Shown here: one piece after another, positions 43,103 through 53,350 of the stretch
How the letters are laid out: each line of letters begins with the position of its first letter
Position numbering within the stretch: position 1 is the first letter of the stretch
NCBI GenBank assembly: GCA_000507305.1
Contig: DF239416.1
Location: 62,001 to 126,000, forward strand
Direction of reading: 5' to 3'
DNA: 64,000 nt
Source of the DNA: Breviolum minutum Mf 1.05b.01
Taxonomy: Eukaryota; Sar; Dinophyceae; Suessiales; Symbiodiniaceae
Notes under the pieces: model-generated
Databases searched by the model: none
Told to the model about the DNA's origin: nothing
Seen by the model: the letters and a program-made list of their open reading frames with translations, nothing else
Program-made: the position numbers and the translations under genes

Positions 43103-43306
43103 ATGCCCTTGAATGATGCCTGGTCCCGTGATGGAGATCACGAGCGATCAGTGGTGATCGTAACTGGGATACAGGAGCTTCTAGGCGATGCTGGTCTGGA
43201 ATGCTTTCAGGAGGTGAAACAACCCATGGCCACCAACCACTTAGCAAACTTCATGAACACACAGAGCAAACTTGACAGAGTTCTGTCATGTGCATTCACG
43301 GGCTAG
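43103..43306 (+). CDS. open frame of 67 codons, unknown
   Basis: From ATG near 43113 it reads DAWSRDGDHERSVVIVTGIQ and later TNHLANFMNTQSKLDRVLSC to a TAG. Composition is protein-like but it lacks AG|G and donor signals, and it is not needed to join neighbouring exons. It could be a terminal exon, a retroelement fragment or a chance frame. Confidence 0.35.
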   Translation: MPLNDAWSRDGDHERSVVIVTGIQELLGDAGLECFQEVKQPMATNHLANFMNTQSKLDRVLSCAFTG

Positions 43307-43387
43307 GATTGTTACGAATCATGTTCTTCAGATACTTTTGGTGTTTGTGTTTCTTTGTGTGCCTGGACATGATGTTTTAGTTCCAAT

Positions 43388-43960
43388 CGTTCCACGTCGG
43401 ATGTGACCTGCAAGTGAATCCGAAGAGGCTTTGTTCCTCACATGAGGTCACGACTGTCTGAACAGGCAAGACTTGTTTATCTTGTTTTCTGGTGTCTTTT
43501 GTATGTTCTCTGGTGTTATTTGTATGTTGTTTGTCATATGTGGCATCACTTGTATCACATTCATGTTGACATATGGTGACTCGTCTGGCTGTTACTTTTT
43601 TCATGGCAGTGAGGAAGAGAAATAGTCGTTCCACTTCGGATGAAATCTGAAAGAGAATCGTCGAAGGAGGTGTCGCCTTCTTTTGAGATCACTTTTTTCC
43701 TGAGCCAACCATGGTTTTGACAGNTTTTTTGTATGTTTTCTGGTGTTTTTTGTATGTTTTCTGGTGTTATTTGTATGTTTTTTGTCTTTTGTGGTATGAC
43801 ATGATGACATGTATGACATGTTGACATATGGTGACTCGTCTGGCTGTTACTTTTTTCATGGCAGTGAGGAAGAGAAATAGTCGTTCCACTTCGGATGAAA
43901 TCTGAAAGAGAATCGTCGAAGGAGGTGTCGCCTTCTTTTGAGATCACTTTTCCCTGAGCC
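43388..43960. repeat. tandem repeat, three units of about 240-255 bp
   Basis: CGTTCCACTTCGGATG-type unit starts lie at 43388, 43627 and 43882. Units 2 and 3 are almost identical for about 140 bp (43561-43703 and 43818-43960). The spacer contains shorter repeats of TTTGTATGTTTTCTGGTGTT. One N at 43724 marks a poorly resolved base, so the copy number may be collapsed. Confidence 0.85.
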
Positions 43961-44175
43961 TATTTACAGTACTTGTTTGTTTTTCCACGCATCAGGTGTC
44001 ATGTTCACTTCGTGTTTTTGGAAAATAAAAGCTATGCAAATAAATGTGAATTATCTACATATAAACCATAATCACTATACTTGCAACTTGCAACATTTCT
44101 TTGTTCATATCACATCTCTATCACATGCGCCACGGAAACGGTGTTTTCTTCATCAACATCATCACCTCGACACAG

Positions 44176-44208
44176 GCCCAAGCCGCCCATCGTGAGATGC
44201 ACACGGAG
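44176..44208 (+). CDS. candidate micro-exon, 33 nt, GC donor
   Basis: CTCGACACAG|G then AQAAHREMHTE with GCGGCG as donor, phase 0 at both ends. Without the GC donor the frame ends two codons later at TAG (44215). It links 42777 and 44916. Confidence 0.45.
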
Positions 44209-44915
44209 GCGGCGTAGATGGCTAACCGGCTAACCGTCCCTACATATTGGTTGAATTTAGGACCCTTTACAATCACCTACCTTAAAAGGTATCGGCAAGC
44301 TATTTATTTTGACCTTAAGTTACAAGGGTTACAGTAGCAATTTGTTTATTATATGTTCCATGGTATATTGACATGGAGGGTCCCTGAAGGTAGGAGATTA
44401 GGAGCCATGTTTGGTTTTGCAAATTTTGATACAGGAACATATTCAAACTGACATTTTTGGGTGGCTGTTTATATAGAGTCACCATTACAAGAATCCCTAT
44501 TAAACAACCAGTATAATTGAAAGTAAGAGGATTTTTTTGTGGCTCACATGAATTGGAAATTGGGGAATTCCCACACATCCCCACCAATTCAGTTTGGTGC
44601 ATTGGCGTGTTTTTTTGATTGATCACTTTGGACAAAGAATACCATCCCTTTCGAATCCTTTTTTTTGCGAACGAAACTGAGCTATTTTGTTTGAAAGCCT
44701 TTCGAATGAACTTCTAAGTTGGCTGAATTGTTCATGTTTACTGTTAGTCAATTTGAAGCACTTCAAATTTCAATCTTCAATTTTGAGTCAGATTTTTCTT
44801 ATATTGCCAGCAACACAACCGTTTTTTTGTGTGTTAAAAATTGGTTGGTTGGTCTTTCACCTCAACTTCACCAGTGTGTTTTGTTTCAGATCCTACCTGG
44901 AACCGAATCCCGAAG

Positions 44916-44966
44916 GAGGTGGTCGAGTTGAAATTGCAAGTGAATGCCTTACAAAGGGCCAAGGAG
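44916..44966 (+). CDS. candidate coding exon, coiled coil
   Basis: AATCCCGAAG|G then EVVELKLQVNALQRAKE and donor GTGGCA. Exactly 17 codons, phase 0, heptad-like Leu/Val spacing. A longer exon from 44890 (TTTCAG) is possible in the same frame (PTWNRIPK) but has another phase. The frame remains open to 45014. Confidence 0.6.
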
Positions 44967-45099
44967 GTGGCAAAAACCCCTTGGTTGGTCGTTGAAGTTG
45001 AAGCCCTTGAGCCATGACGACGAAAGTTGGACAAATTTGTGGGATGTTTTTGGCAAGTTTTGGAGGAAGGGGATTGGGGTAATTGTTTGGAATTATGAT

Positions 45100-45172
45100 A
45101 GAATATATATTATATACTGCATAGTGTATTTAATTCTACATATATATTTACTAATATATTTATATAGGTCAC
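45100..45172. repeat. A+T-rich tract
   Basis: TATATATTATATACTGCATA and TATATATTTACTAATATATT, low complexity. Confidence 0.75.
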
Positions 45173-45347
45173 TACCAGCTACTAAAACGTTTCTGGGGTC
45201 CGCTTTTTTGCCTATATCGATGTTTTCGGTTTCTGGTTCTGGGGCATTTCGGTAAAGCTTGGGGTACCAGACAGCACTGTAGCATGTTATTTTATACCAC
45301 AGAACCGAGGCAAAGACTTTACTTACCACCTTTCACCAGAAAACCAG

Positions 45348-45497
45348 TACTTGGAGGATCCTCCCAGGACTAGTAAGTGGTTATTATCCACGGTTAGTAA
45401 GTCCCCTAACTGGGGTTGTTCCCCTTCCAAATGGCCTTTTCATGGCTTATAAATGGGGGTTACTAACCACTTACTGACTGGGATGATCCTCGAAGTA
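45348..45497. repeat. family D element, complete
   Basis: TACTTGGAGGATCCTCCCAG to GGGATGATCCTCGAAGTA, with inverted AGTAAGTGGTTA/ACCACTTACT blocks inside. This is the best copy for defining the family. Confidence 0.8.
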
Positions 45498-45967
45498 ACC
45501 TCCATTGACAACATGTCCTTTTGAGGTAAACTCGGCAAGTTGTTTTTTTGGGGGTGGGGGAAGTTTTGCCGCACTGTCCCTTTGGAAAAAGGTGATGTTC
45601 TACTTTCCAAGATGGTGTATCACCCATTTGGAAACTATGTTCGACGGAAAAGGCCATTTGCAAAAACTTCGTTCATTTGCAAAACTATCACCTATCTTAT
45701 CAAAGAAAGACTGGAAACTGTATCACCAATTTGCAAATCTAAGTTCCCAGTCTTTCTTCAACTTTGCAAAGCGGCAGGTGAGTGAACGCTTTGTGGAGGA
45801 GGAGGAGAACATTGAAGGGTGGAAGTGATCACTGTTTTTGGAGACCCGGGCTCAGGGGGAAGGCTATGTTTAAAAAAAGAGTGAAGGTTTACTTTTAGTA
45901 GGCATTCACTAAGGTCAGTTTTTTTCCGGATGTCTTTTGATGCCAGAAACCTCATGTTCATTCAACA

Positions 45968-46085
45968 TCTTGGATTTGTTTTTTTGGTGATTTGTTACGT
46001 ATTCTACCATGGTAAATCACCTGAAAAAAACACCATTTGGGGAATATGTTTGATTTTTTCCAACCATAGAAGAGTCGCAAATCTA
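45968..46085. repeat. family H element, copy 3
   Basis: ATCTTGGATTTGTTTTTTTG to GAGTCGCAAATCTAAGACAT. ACCATGGTAAATCACC lies in the centre. Confidence 0.65.
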
Positions 46086-46275
46086 AGACATCAAAACAAC
46101 TGGTGACATGACCACCATCAACAGCACATTCACCATGTGGGATGAACCCCTATTGTCCATTTGTCCATCCATATGACCCCGTCATTCTAAGTAAATTAGA
46201 GCGACGTCAGCTGACCTTCATCTCCAAAGATCCTGATGAAACTCAAGGTGATTTTGCAAGTTGGAGAAGTACAAA

Positions 46276-46378
46276 ATGGGTGTTTCCGAAAATAATGGTA
46301 CCCCCAAATCATCGATTTTAATAGGGTTTTCCATTATAAACCATCCATTTTGGGGTACCTCTATTTTTGGAAACAATA
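46276..46378. repeat. MITE family B, copy 3
   Basis: ATGGGTGTTTCCGAAAATAA to TATTTTTGGAAACAATA. The right terminus is diverged. It ends 25 nt before an exon start, the closest element-exon distance seen on the acceptor side. Confidence 0.8.
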
Positions 46379-46402
46379 CTCCGTGGACCCTTTGAGCCAC
46401 AG

Positions 46403-46474
46403 GAAGATTCGTGGCTTCGTAGCAAGGCTCAACTACGAGAGGCTGAAGCTGAGGCACATGCGATGCGATTGGGG
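46403..46474 (+). CDS. candidate coding exon, coiled coil, GC donor
   Basis: GAGCCACAG|G then EDSWLRSKAQLREAEAEAHA and MRLG to a GC donor (GGG|GCTTCA). Phase 0 at both ends. A later GC at 46498 would include ASPHLEK. The alternating Ala/Glu pattern is typical of a long coiled coil. No GT donor is nearby. Confidence 0.55.
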
Positions 46475-46685
46475 GCTTCACCACATCTTGAAAAAGGGCA
46501 CCTTTCATAGTGGGTTTGCTATAGTTGTGATGTGTGCCTTTTTGGGGTTCTATTTTTTGTGTGTGTTTCTTCCCAACATCACGATTTCTGGCTGTTTTGT
46601 ATACACTGTTTGTTTTTGTCAGGTTTTGTAGTTATGTTTAAGGGGGACATATAGCCACACTATCTTCCATGCATGACATTTGCAG

Positions 46686-46740
46686 GGATTTCAGCATTGG
46701 TTTGCGCAAGATACCAGACCCATGGCCCAATGTTTGAAAG
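46686..46740 (+). CDS. candidate coding exon, 55 nt
   Basis: CATTTGCAG|G then GFQHWFAQDTRPMAQCLK and one base to donor GTATTT. Phase 0 start agrees with the previous exon. The end does not match the next one at 47207, so a donor or an exon is misjudged. Other frames are open. Confidence 0.45.
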
Positions 46741-46876
46741 GTATTTGAAAATGGAGGGTATTTGTTTAAGCCTTACATGGATTAAATCCGATATCCATAG
46801 AAGTTACACAAATTGAATTTGAGGTACTGTACCCATAAAAGGTAAGTGATATTATATGATTATTTTGATCATTTGA

Positions 46877-47012
46877 TTCCATCAAAAATTGAACGGGACC
46901 GAATCCCAAAGGACCCCATTTAGTAAGTTGCGATCCACCTAGTAGATACTCAGGTTTTTTCGGGGTCCGTGGACCGTGGGGCCGTTCGTTGGAGATTTCT
47001 TGGAACATACCC
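46877..47012 (-). repeat. dispersed repeat R, copy 1 (minus)
   Basis: On the minus strand it contains TTCCAAGAAATCTCCAACGA, GAAAAAACCTGAGTATCTAC and TTTGGGATTCGGTCCCGTTC, matching 53928-54066 in the opposite orientation at roughly 80 percent by eye. The same reading frame is open in both copies (KKPEYL…GPLGFGP…QFLME). Confidence 0.8.
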
Positions 47013-47206
47013 CAGATATGGAAAAAATCCAATATGAAAGGATTCCCTTCATAAACAGGTGGTTCAGGGTCCGGGATGAAAACTCCAGGGGTATGTTGGA
47101 ATCTTCTTCGATCTAAAGGTTTTGAATTAGATTTTACCCTGATCCAATGGATTTTGCCGATGGTCTTTGGCTTGGCAACTCCCCCATGTCGACTCCCCTC
47201 CATCAG

Positions 47207-47248
47207 GTGTCCAGTGCTGTATCCCGCGCTCGGCAATATGAAGCAGAG
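47207..47248 (+). CDS. candidate micro-exon, 42 nt
   Basis: CTCCATCAG|G, then VSSAVSRARQYEAE, then donor GTGGGA. Exactly 14 codons, phase 0. It joins 47886 in phase. Confidence 0.55.
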
Positions 47249-47731
47249 GTGGGAAATGATGAAGGAATGGCCCATTTTAGGAAAGAGGCCTCCAACCCAA
47301 GCTTGGCATGATTTGGAAAAGTCATGAAAAATCTAGAATACCCCAAAGTTGACCAAAGAGAGTGGCTGGTTGTGTTGGATCTTTGAACTTCTTGGGCCTG
47401 GTCGACATACATCCTGCAATGATCAGCAACTACGTCTTTAGGAACCTCATACACGCTGGACCAGATTTTTCTTTGTGATTCATATAATACCTCCTGGGAA
47501 CGCTCACATTTCTTCACATTTACAGCATTTTTGAGTCCTTATGATTTTCTGGTTTTCTGGCTTTCCCCTTGGGTGGCGTATTGGACTCGTTCCCTGCAGG
47601 GTAGCTGCCAAACAAAAATATGAGCAGTGACCAACACCCTAGATCACCCTAGTCATTTGCTGTACAAAAAGAGGATTTATACTACCCAGTCACAAAGCCA
47701 TTCAGTTCAGAATCCCCCGAGACAAAAAAAG

Positions 47732-47756
47732 ACGACAACAACAACAACAACAACAC
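47732..47756. repeat. (ACA)n microsatellite
   Basis: About seven ACA units after GACG. Confidence 0.9.
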
Positions 47757-47885
47757 CATTCAGTATGACTCATATGTCATGTCATCTAAAAATTAAGGTT
47801 TTTGCAAGGTTTTGCTTACAAAAACAAACACACATCCATCCATCCCCACCTAACCAACCGAAAAACTCCATCCCCAATTCGCCAG

Positions 47886-47961
47886 GCCCGTTGCGCCTCG
47901 GAAGATGCCATAAGGGCCCAGGCGACCGCCACGGGCGCCCTGGCGGCGCAACGGCGCTTGC
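47886..47961 (+). CDS. candidate coding exon, Ala-rich coiled coil
   Basis: AATTCGCCAG|G then ARCASEDAIRAQATATGALA and AQRRL, in a strikingly G+C-rich island. End either after CAG (47963) with a GC donor, keeping phase 0 for 48556, or at 47970 with GTGGGG after two more Ala. The codon bias to C/G in third positions differs from the flanking introns. Confidence 0.6.
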
Positions 47962-48159
47962 AGGCGGCGGGTGGGGGATCTCCCATTTGTTGCCATATAA
48001 CCATTGAATCCTGGTTGTTTAACAAGGATCCTTTAATAGGAGTTAATAGGGCCCCAAAAAACCAGCTGCTATATATGCATGTTTCCTAAAATGGTGGGGA
48101 TGGTGGGATCTGAAATAAAACGACCTATCTTTTGATGCCAGGAACCTGATGTACTCGTG

Positions 48160-48306
48160 TAACATCTTGGATTTGTTTGTTTTGGTGATGTGTTACGGAT
48201 GCGATCCCATGGGATGAAAATCACCATTAAACATTAGACCAAAAATGTTGGGGAAAATATGTTTGCTTTTTGTTCCAACCATCTTAATCAATTAATCAAA
48301 TCTAGG
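48160..48306. repeat. family H element, copy 4
   Basis: CATCTTGGATTTGTTTGTTT, GTTACGGATGCGATCCCATG and CAATTAATCAAATCTAGG, the reverse of the start. Confidence 0.6.
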
Positions 48307-48555
48307 TTTGAGGGAAATGGCGACCAGCACTTTGAAAAGTCACCATGTCGATGTGTATTTCTCATGTTGTTGTTCATACAGCTTCATGGAACCAAGGGGT
48401 GTAAGGCAAGTGAATTTGATGCATGTCCCAAAAAAAGGGTGAAGCAATACATAAATTTGAAAAACTTGGGAGATATGACCATGCATAGACATCATGCATT
48501 TATTTTTTATGGTCCTTTAATGTTCTTTATCTAAAAAAAATCGGGATTGATCCAG

Positions 48556-48594
48556 GCGGAGTTGGAAAGCCTGGAAAGAGTTGGGGAACCTCGG
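48556..48594 (+). CDS. candidate micro-exon, 39 nt
   Basis: TTGATCCAG|G, then AELESLERVGEPR, then donor GTGCTT. Exactly 13 codons, phase 0. The frame is open for seven more codons. Confidence 0.55.
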
Positions 48595-49195
48595 GTGCTT
48601 CACCGTTGGTTTCCATAGGTTGAGTCCATTGGACCTGGGAGAATTCAGAGATGTGAATATGTACCAAACATGTTTTTTTGATGTTTTTTCATATATATTC
48701 TTTAACTTGACGAATGATGATAAGGTGCCATGTTTTGAGAAAGTATCATTTATGTGACCAAAAAAACAGGAAAACGCAAAAAAAAAAGATCGGACTCAAA
48801 TTGACCAATGGCCTGAGACCCTGTGGACTCAATCCACACGGTTCCATCCACAAAAAAAGGGAAGCATTGCTGATTTTAAAGGGTGAAAAAGATTCGCCAC
48901 TTTTGCTGAATGTTGCAGCTGTGAAAAATGCTCAAGTTTGCTTTTCGCATGGCAGTTTTTTGGTTTGCATGGTTGTTTTTTTTCTTCAGCGACTCTTTGA
49001 GTGTGTTTCTGTTGGCTAGTACCTTCTGCACAAGAAAGCAATTGACCTTTACCCGACCTTATTATTTCTTTGTACCCATGGTTCTTTGCTAACAAAACCT
49101 TCCGGAAATGTTGCGGAAAAGCTCCCAATGAGTGTTGTTTCCGTCATTTCTCCACATGTAAATCGGAGGAAAAAAGTTGTGAAAAAAAGAACAAA

Positions 49196-49308
49196 CTAGA
49201 AGGCGGTTTCAAATATGTTTTAAATTTTCAGCCCAACAATTGGGAGAAATGATCCAGTTTGACTAATGACTAATATTTCTGAATTGGCTTGGTTCAACCA
49301 CCAACTAG
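49196..49308. repeat. MITE family C, copy 8
   Basis: CTAGAAGGCGGTTTCAAATA to GGTTCAACCACCAACTAG. Confidence 0.8.
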
Positions 49309-49382
49309 ACAAACGATTGGTTCCTTACTCTGGTGACCTCGACGCTCCCAAAGCTTGGAGCGAAGCTTGGAGTTTTCCGCAG

Positions 49383-49450
49383 CGGTTTCGCTTCCTCGAG
49401 CCATGGCGGATGCTGCGGATGCCGCGGGATCGGGAGCTGGAAGACACTCG
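49383..49450 (+). CDS. candidate coding exon, strand uncertain
   Basis: TTTTCCGCAG| then RFRFLEPWRMLRMPRDRELE and DTR to donor GTTGGA. Its two leftover bases suit a phase-1 reading of the exon at 50934. The minus strand is also convincing (MARGSETAAENSKLRSKLWE), as is an Ala-rich + frame. The G+C-rich island itself is clear. Confidence 0.4.
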
Positions 49451-49836
49451 GTTGGATCCCTTGGAAGATTGGGGTGACCCATCAGATGTTGAAAAAAGCC
49501 TTTTGGGATGGGATTTGAACCCTTTGGGGATTGGATTTATATAAATCGTTAGATGTTCATGGATGTTTACCAACATCAACTGGTTACAGCAACGCAAACA
49601 GGTCATAGTTTGCTTGCGGGGTTTTTAGCATTGCCACAAGTGCGATGTGTTTGTCAATGAGTGTCCATATGTGGATGGCGCACTCTTTTACAGGACCAAT
49701 TACAATTGCTGTACTACTACTCGCTATACTGCTGAGGGACATGTGTCAATGGATGGATGTTTCACTCCCTCCATTACATGTTACCCTTCCTCCCATAGTC
49801 GTGGAAGCAAAAACTGGGTGTATCTCCAATAGTAGT

Positions 49837-49940
49837 TACCCTCCGGTAAACTAACATAGCCATGGAAAATCCCGATTTTTCCTGGTAAATACCATCAAAA
49901 TGGTGGGTTTTCCATGGCTATGTTAGTTTACCGGAGGGTA
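49837..49940. repeat. family E inverted repeat, copy 5
   Basis: TACCCTCCGGTAAACTAACA to TGTTAGTTTACCGGAGGGTA; the arms match over about 35 bp. Confidence 0.9.
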
Positions 49941-50560
49941 CCTGGAAAACATCGGAAAGTTCCATATATGTTTTTGGCAACTTGTGGCTGGTTTGGACGG
50001 AGACATGTACCTTCCATGGATCAATTGAAACATCCACTCCCTGCGTTGGATGTTTCAGTTCCTCCCATTGTCATGGAAGTGAAAAATAGACCCTGGAAAA
50101 TGAACGGCTGGAACCTGAAAATCACCTGTTTGAAAAGGGAAATCATCTTCCAAACCTTCATTTTTGGGTTCCTGTTTTCATTTTTGGGTTCCATGTTAAT
50201 TTTCAGGGGTGCAGGTCCCATAGTCAAATCTACCCATTTTCCACTGAACCATGATTCTGAGAGGAAGAGTATGCTGTTATGGGACAAAAAAGTACCTTTG
50301 AAGTTGATTTTCCTATTGCTTTATGATGCTTTGGGTACGAATAGCCTACTCACTGCCAGTCAATGATTTTAGATCATTTTAGATATGTTTAGATCACTTT
50401 AGAAGGAGTCCTAGTAGGAATCCCTCATTGACTTTCACTTTTCACTGTTGTAGACGGTAGATCCGAGTGATGCTCCAAAAACCTTGTGGTTCAGGCTTAA
50501 CCTATGAACTCTTTCATCGAGACATTCCTGCAGGCAGGAAACGTCATGAGTGGTTACCAA

Positions 50561-50667
50561 TACTGTTGATGGAAGAAATTCCAAACAACCACTTGGCGTG
50601 TATAAAACTCAAAAATAATGGCATATTTATCATATCAACTGGTGCAGGATGTCTTCCATCAACAGTA
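50561..50667. repeat. MITE family A, copy 9
   Basis: TACTGTTGATGGAAGAAATT to TGTCTTCCATCAACAGTA. Confidence 0.85.
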
Positions 50668-50933
50668 TCACCCACGGAAAAGGATGTAAAAGGAAGTTTT
50701 CACGTGCAACAATCATAATCAATGATTTTTTCACGACGCATTTGAACTGTTAATTACAAGTCGAGCCATTGAAAACCTCCCGAATTGTAGTTGAGGAAAA
50801 CACCAGAAATACTGATATCCAGACATATCCAGAAAGTTGTGGCATCATGTCCCATCATCTCCCATTTTGGTGAACCTGGGCATTTGTTTAGGTTTTTGTT
50901 TGCCGTTTCGCATTTGATTTTTGTCTCGTGCAG

Positions 50934-51015
50934 GGCAGCCCTTGGAAGAGGTGTTTTTCGAGCAACTGCATCCGAAACTGCGAGATGTGTTTGCCGCTCG
51001 TCACTCAAGAATCTG
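50934..51015 (+). CDS. candidate coding exon, 82 nt
   Basis: GTCTCGTGCAG|G and donor GTGGGC at 51016. Phase 2 reads QPLEEVFFEQLHPKLRDVFA and ARHSRI, which looks like a folded helix pair. Phase 1 reads AALGRGVFRATASETARCVC and fits the previous candidate exon. The family is not recognised. Confidence 0.55.
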
Positions 51016-51516
51016 GTGGGCAGCAAAAAAAGGATCCAACCAATGAGAAGGTAGTTTCTTGTTGGGCCGGACTACTAGACCACTAGCAAAATTGCAGAAG
51101 ATATCAGATGGAGCCATGATTGTGAGATGATGAAAAATGAAGAGTGCGTGACTTTAAGCGAAATAATTCTCAAAGGTTTACCTACACTGGGTAAACTGAC
51201 ATAGCACTAATAGAAAATGAAGCATTTGAAGATGTATTTGATATTGAAAATAAGGATTCCTGTTCCAGTGGTGAGTATACCAAGGGGTATCCAATGTCGT
51301 CGTTGATGCCACTGGGGTCATCCGAAGACGAATTTGCATTTGGATCCGGGCCATAATGAACTCAAGAAAACGACCTCTTCGGGAAGAAATGATGGCATTA
51401 ATGTGGCATTTAGTTTTCCAATCCTCCCAAAATGGATCAAAATGGCCTCTATAAATAGGTTGGCGAGCCAGAAAAAAATCCGCCCAGATCTATGCAATCT
51501 CGCATCTAAACCGCAG

Positions 51517-51577
51517 CCCTGTGACCAGCAGAATGTCGGAGCTCGACTTCCTAAGGCGTTATCTTGGATATCTTGAA
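51517..51577 (+). CDS. candidate coding exon, 3' end unclear
   Basis: TAAACCGCAG| then (phase 1) PVTSRMSELDFLRRYLGYLE. The frame is open both upstream (SAQIYAISHLNRS) and downstream to 51630. No GT donor; GAAG|GATGCA may be a GA donor. Phase 0 (PCDQQNVGARLPKALSWIS) is the alternative. Confidence 0.45.
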
Positions 51578-51611
51578 GGATGCATATGTTCAAAGAAGCA
51601 ACATCCTAGGA

Positions 51612-51712
51612 TACCCCCCCATGTCACCTGAAAAGTGACCATTTCAAAGGGAAAGGTCATCTTCCAACCAGCCATTTTTCAGGGGAGAACTGTTAGTTTT
51701 CGGCGGAGTGTC
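51612..51712. repeat. family E-like inverted repeat, copy 6
   Basis: CATCTTCCAACCAGCCATTT and ACTGTTAGTTTTCGGCGGAG match the right part of family E. The left arm is diverged. Confidence 0.55.
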
Positions 51713-51876
51713 GGCCCTTTTGTCTTATGCCGCGAATCTTATCCTGGTACCCTAAACAACCATTTTTTAATGGATGTTTGGTAAAACAACCATTTTTATA
51801 TGTAATGATTTGGTTCATCATCCAATTGAAACAACCATAAAAAAAAACTGGTTTGTTTGGAGTTTCCAGGATAATA

Positions 51877-51991
51877 TATGGGTGTTTCCGAAAATAGTGG
51901 GTTTTACCCCCAAATCATCCATTTTAATAGGGATTGCCATTACAAATCATCCATTTTGGGGGTTTTCCCCCTATTTTTGGTAACACCCATA
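51877..51991. repeat. MITE family B, copy 4
   Basis: TATGGGTGTTTCCGAAAATA to TATTTTTGGTAACACCCATA, nearly complete. It ends about 50 nt before the next candidate exon. Confidence 0.85.
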
Positions 51992-52042
51992 TTATGCATC
52001 CCCTTCTTTTTTGTCGCTGCTGCGAACAAAAACCGCCCTAAG

Positions 52043-52129
52043 AAAACCTCGCCAATGCTGAAAAATCTCTGGGAGCACGAAGTGAAAAGTGCCACTGACG
52101 GCTTGTCGCTCGGTGGAATTTGGAGCTTG
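52043..52129 (+). CDS. candidate coding exon
   Basis: CGCCCTAAG| then phase 0 KTSPMLKNLWEHEVKSATDG and LSLGGIWSL to donor GTGGGT. Alternatively phase 2 (NLANAEKSLGAR) with an inner donor GTGAAA at 52082, which would match the phase of the next exon. The acceptor lacks the usual following G. Confidence 0.45.
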
Positions 52130-52665
52130 GTGGGTTTTTTTTTCGGGGGAAAAAATTCGTATGGGGCCGAAAATGGCCCAATGCCACGTTTCCCCCCAAA
52201 AAAAAATACATGGTTGAAACGGTTGAACCTCTTAAGGGCCGGCTATATATTTCCTGGAAGAAAACGTGGCATTTGGGGGTGGGACCCCCATAGGACTTCA
52301 AATTGATGGCTTAGTCCAACATAGCACAACCTCTGTCAGGCTGGTTTCTGATCCGTCAGAGGCCATATTTGGATGCAACTCAGAACTGCTGACATGTTGT
52401 CACTTAGCTCCTCATAGATAGGGTTATAGGGTTACAACCCTTCATGTTGGAAATGGTTGGGTAACCCGAAAATAACCCTGGACCTATGTGCAGGTGAGGT
52501 TGTATGGGATAATCCAAGCGCAGTATGAAAGGAGCCATGAATGAGCCCTGACAAGTAGATTCGGAAGTGAAACTATGGACCAGATGATCCATGCATAGTG
52601 GTCTACTTACCATTGATGGTTCTATACTGCACGCTTCATATTCGCCATTTGCATCCATTTGCCAG

Positions 52666-52804
52666 TTGACAAAAGGGTGAAAATAGCGCAACCATCTCTT
52701 GAAAAACTGGATGATCTTCCCGCCAAGTACATGTTATTGTTGTTCACTGATCAAGACTGGGTACCAACTTGGTTGGTTCTAATTACATTTGGATACGCTA
52801 AAGG
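52666..52804 (+). CDS. strong candidate coding exon, 139 nt
   Basis: ATTTGCCAG|TT then DKRVKIAQPSLEKLDDLPAK, then YMLLLFTDQDWVPTWLVLIT and FGYAK, then consensus donor GTGAGG. Only this frame is open across the island. A charged N-terminal helix is followed by a strongly hydrophobic aromatic stretch (about 18 residues), which could be a buried strand/helix or a membrane segment. The family is not recognised. Phase at the 3' end is one base. Confidence 0.65.
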
Positions 52805-53081
52805 TGAGGGACGGGAAGAGGCGAAAAGTGTTTTTTTTGATTTTTAGAAGTGTTTTTTCCACACAACAAAATTGCCCAGAAACTGCCTGTCCAATTCTTG
52901 GGAACACCCGCCAAAGAGATTTCTACAAAAAAAAATCTCCCTCCCAAATATACAAAGTACGAAAAATAAATTGCTTGGGTTTACTCACCTGAAAACGAAC
53001 GAATTCGTCCCCTGGAAAATCAACGGTTTTTTCAAGATGTATTTCCCTACTGAAATCGTCCTCCACGTCCGACGACACGAG

Positions 53082-53130
53082 GACCACCAACGACTTGAAG
53101 AAGTTAGATCCGTTCCTCGGAGATGGAAAT
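53082..53130 (+). CDS. candidate coding exon, frame uncertain
   Basis: CGACACGAG|G. Phase 1 gives TTNDLKKLDPFLGDGN to a GTCTTG donor. Phase 0 gives DHQRLEEVRSVPRRWKCLVE and stays open to 53205. Both look protein-like. Confidence 0.4.
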
Positions 53131-53219
53131 GTCTTGTGGAAGTTTTCCAAAAAAGGATATCCAAACGGTCGTTTATTTTTGAGGGAACTGGGAGCTTTGT
53201 GGTTTAAAGAAACATGCAT

Positions 53220-53350
53220 CATGTACTGTATATATGATTTATTTGTACTGTATATATATATGGTATATTTATGTATATATTGAATATATATATATATATA
53301 TACTTATTTATTTATCATATATATTTATACATATCATATGTATATATGAC
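53220..53350. repeat. A+T-rich tract
   Basis: Alternating TATATA runs with TTTATTTATCATATATAT; low complexity. Confidence 0.85.

Noticed and set aside
43388-43960. Possible CRISPR-like array
   Set aside because: Units are about 240 bp, only three, with no short repeat/spacer structure; it is an ordinary tandem repeat in eukaryotic DNA.
45505-45828. 107-codon + frame ending FAKRQVSERFVEEEENIEGWK
   Set aside because: Only the last 20 codons are protein-like, and a consensus GTGAGT sits inside them; the upstream part is made of TTTGCAAA-type local repeats. It may hide a tiny exon, but limits cannot be set.
46218-46508. Minus frame of 96 codons
   Set aside because: It is antisense to a family B copy and to the + exon at 46403; the + reading has AG|G and the coiled-coil pattern.
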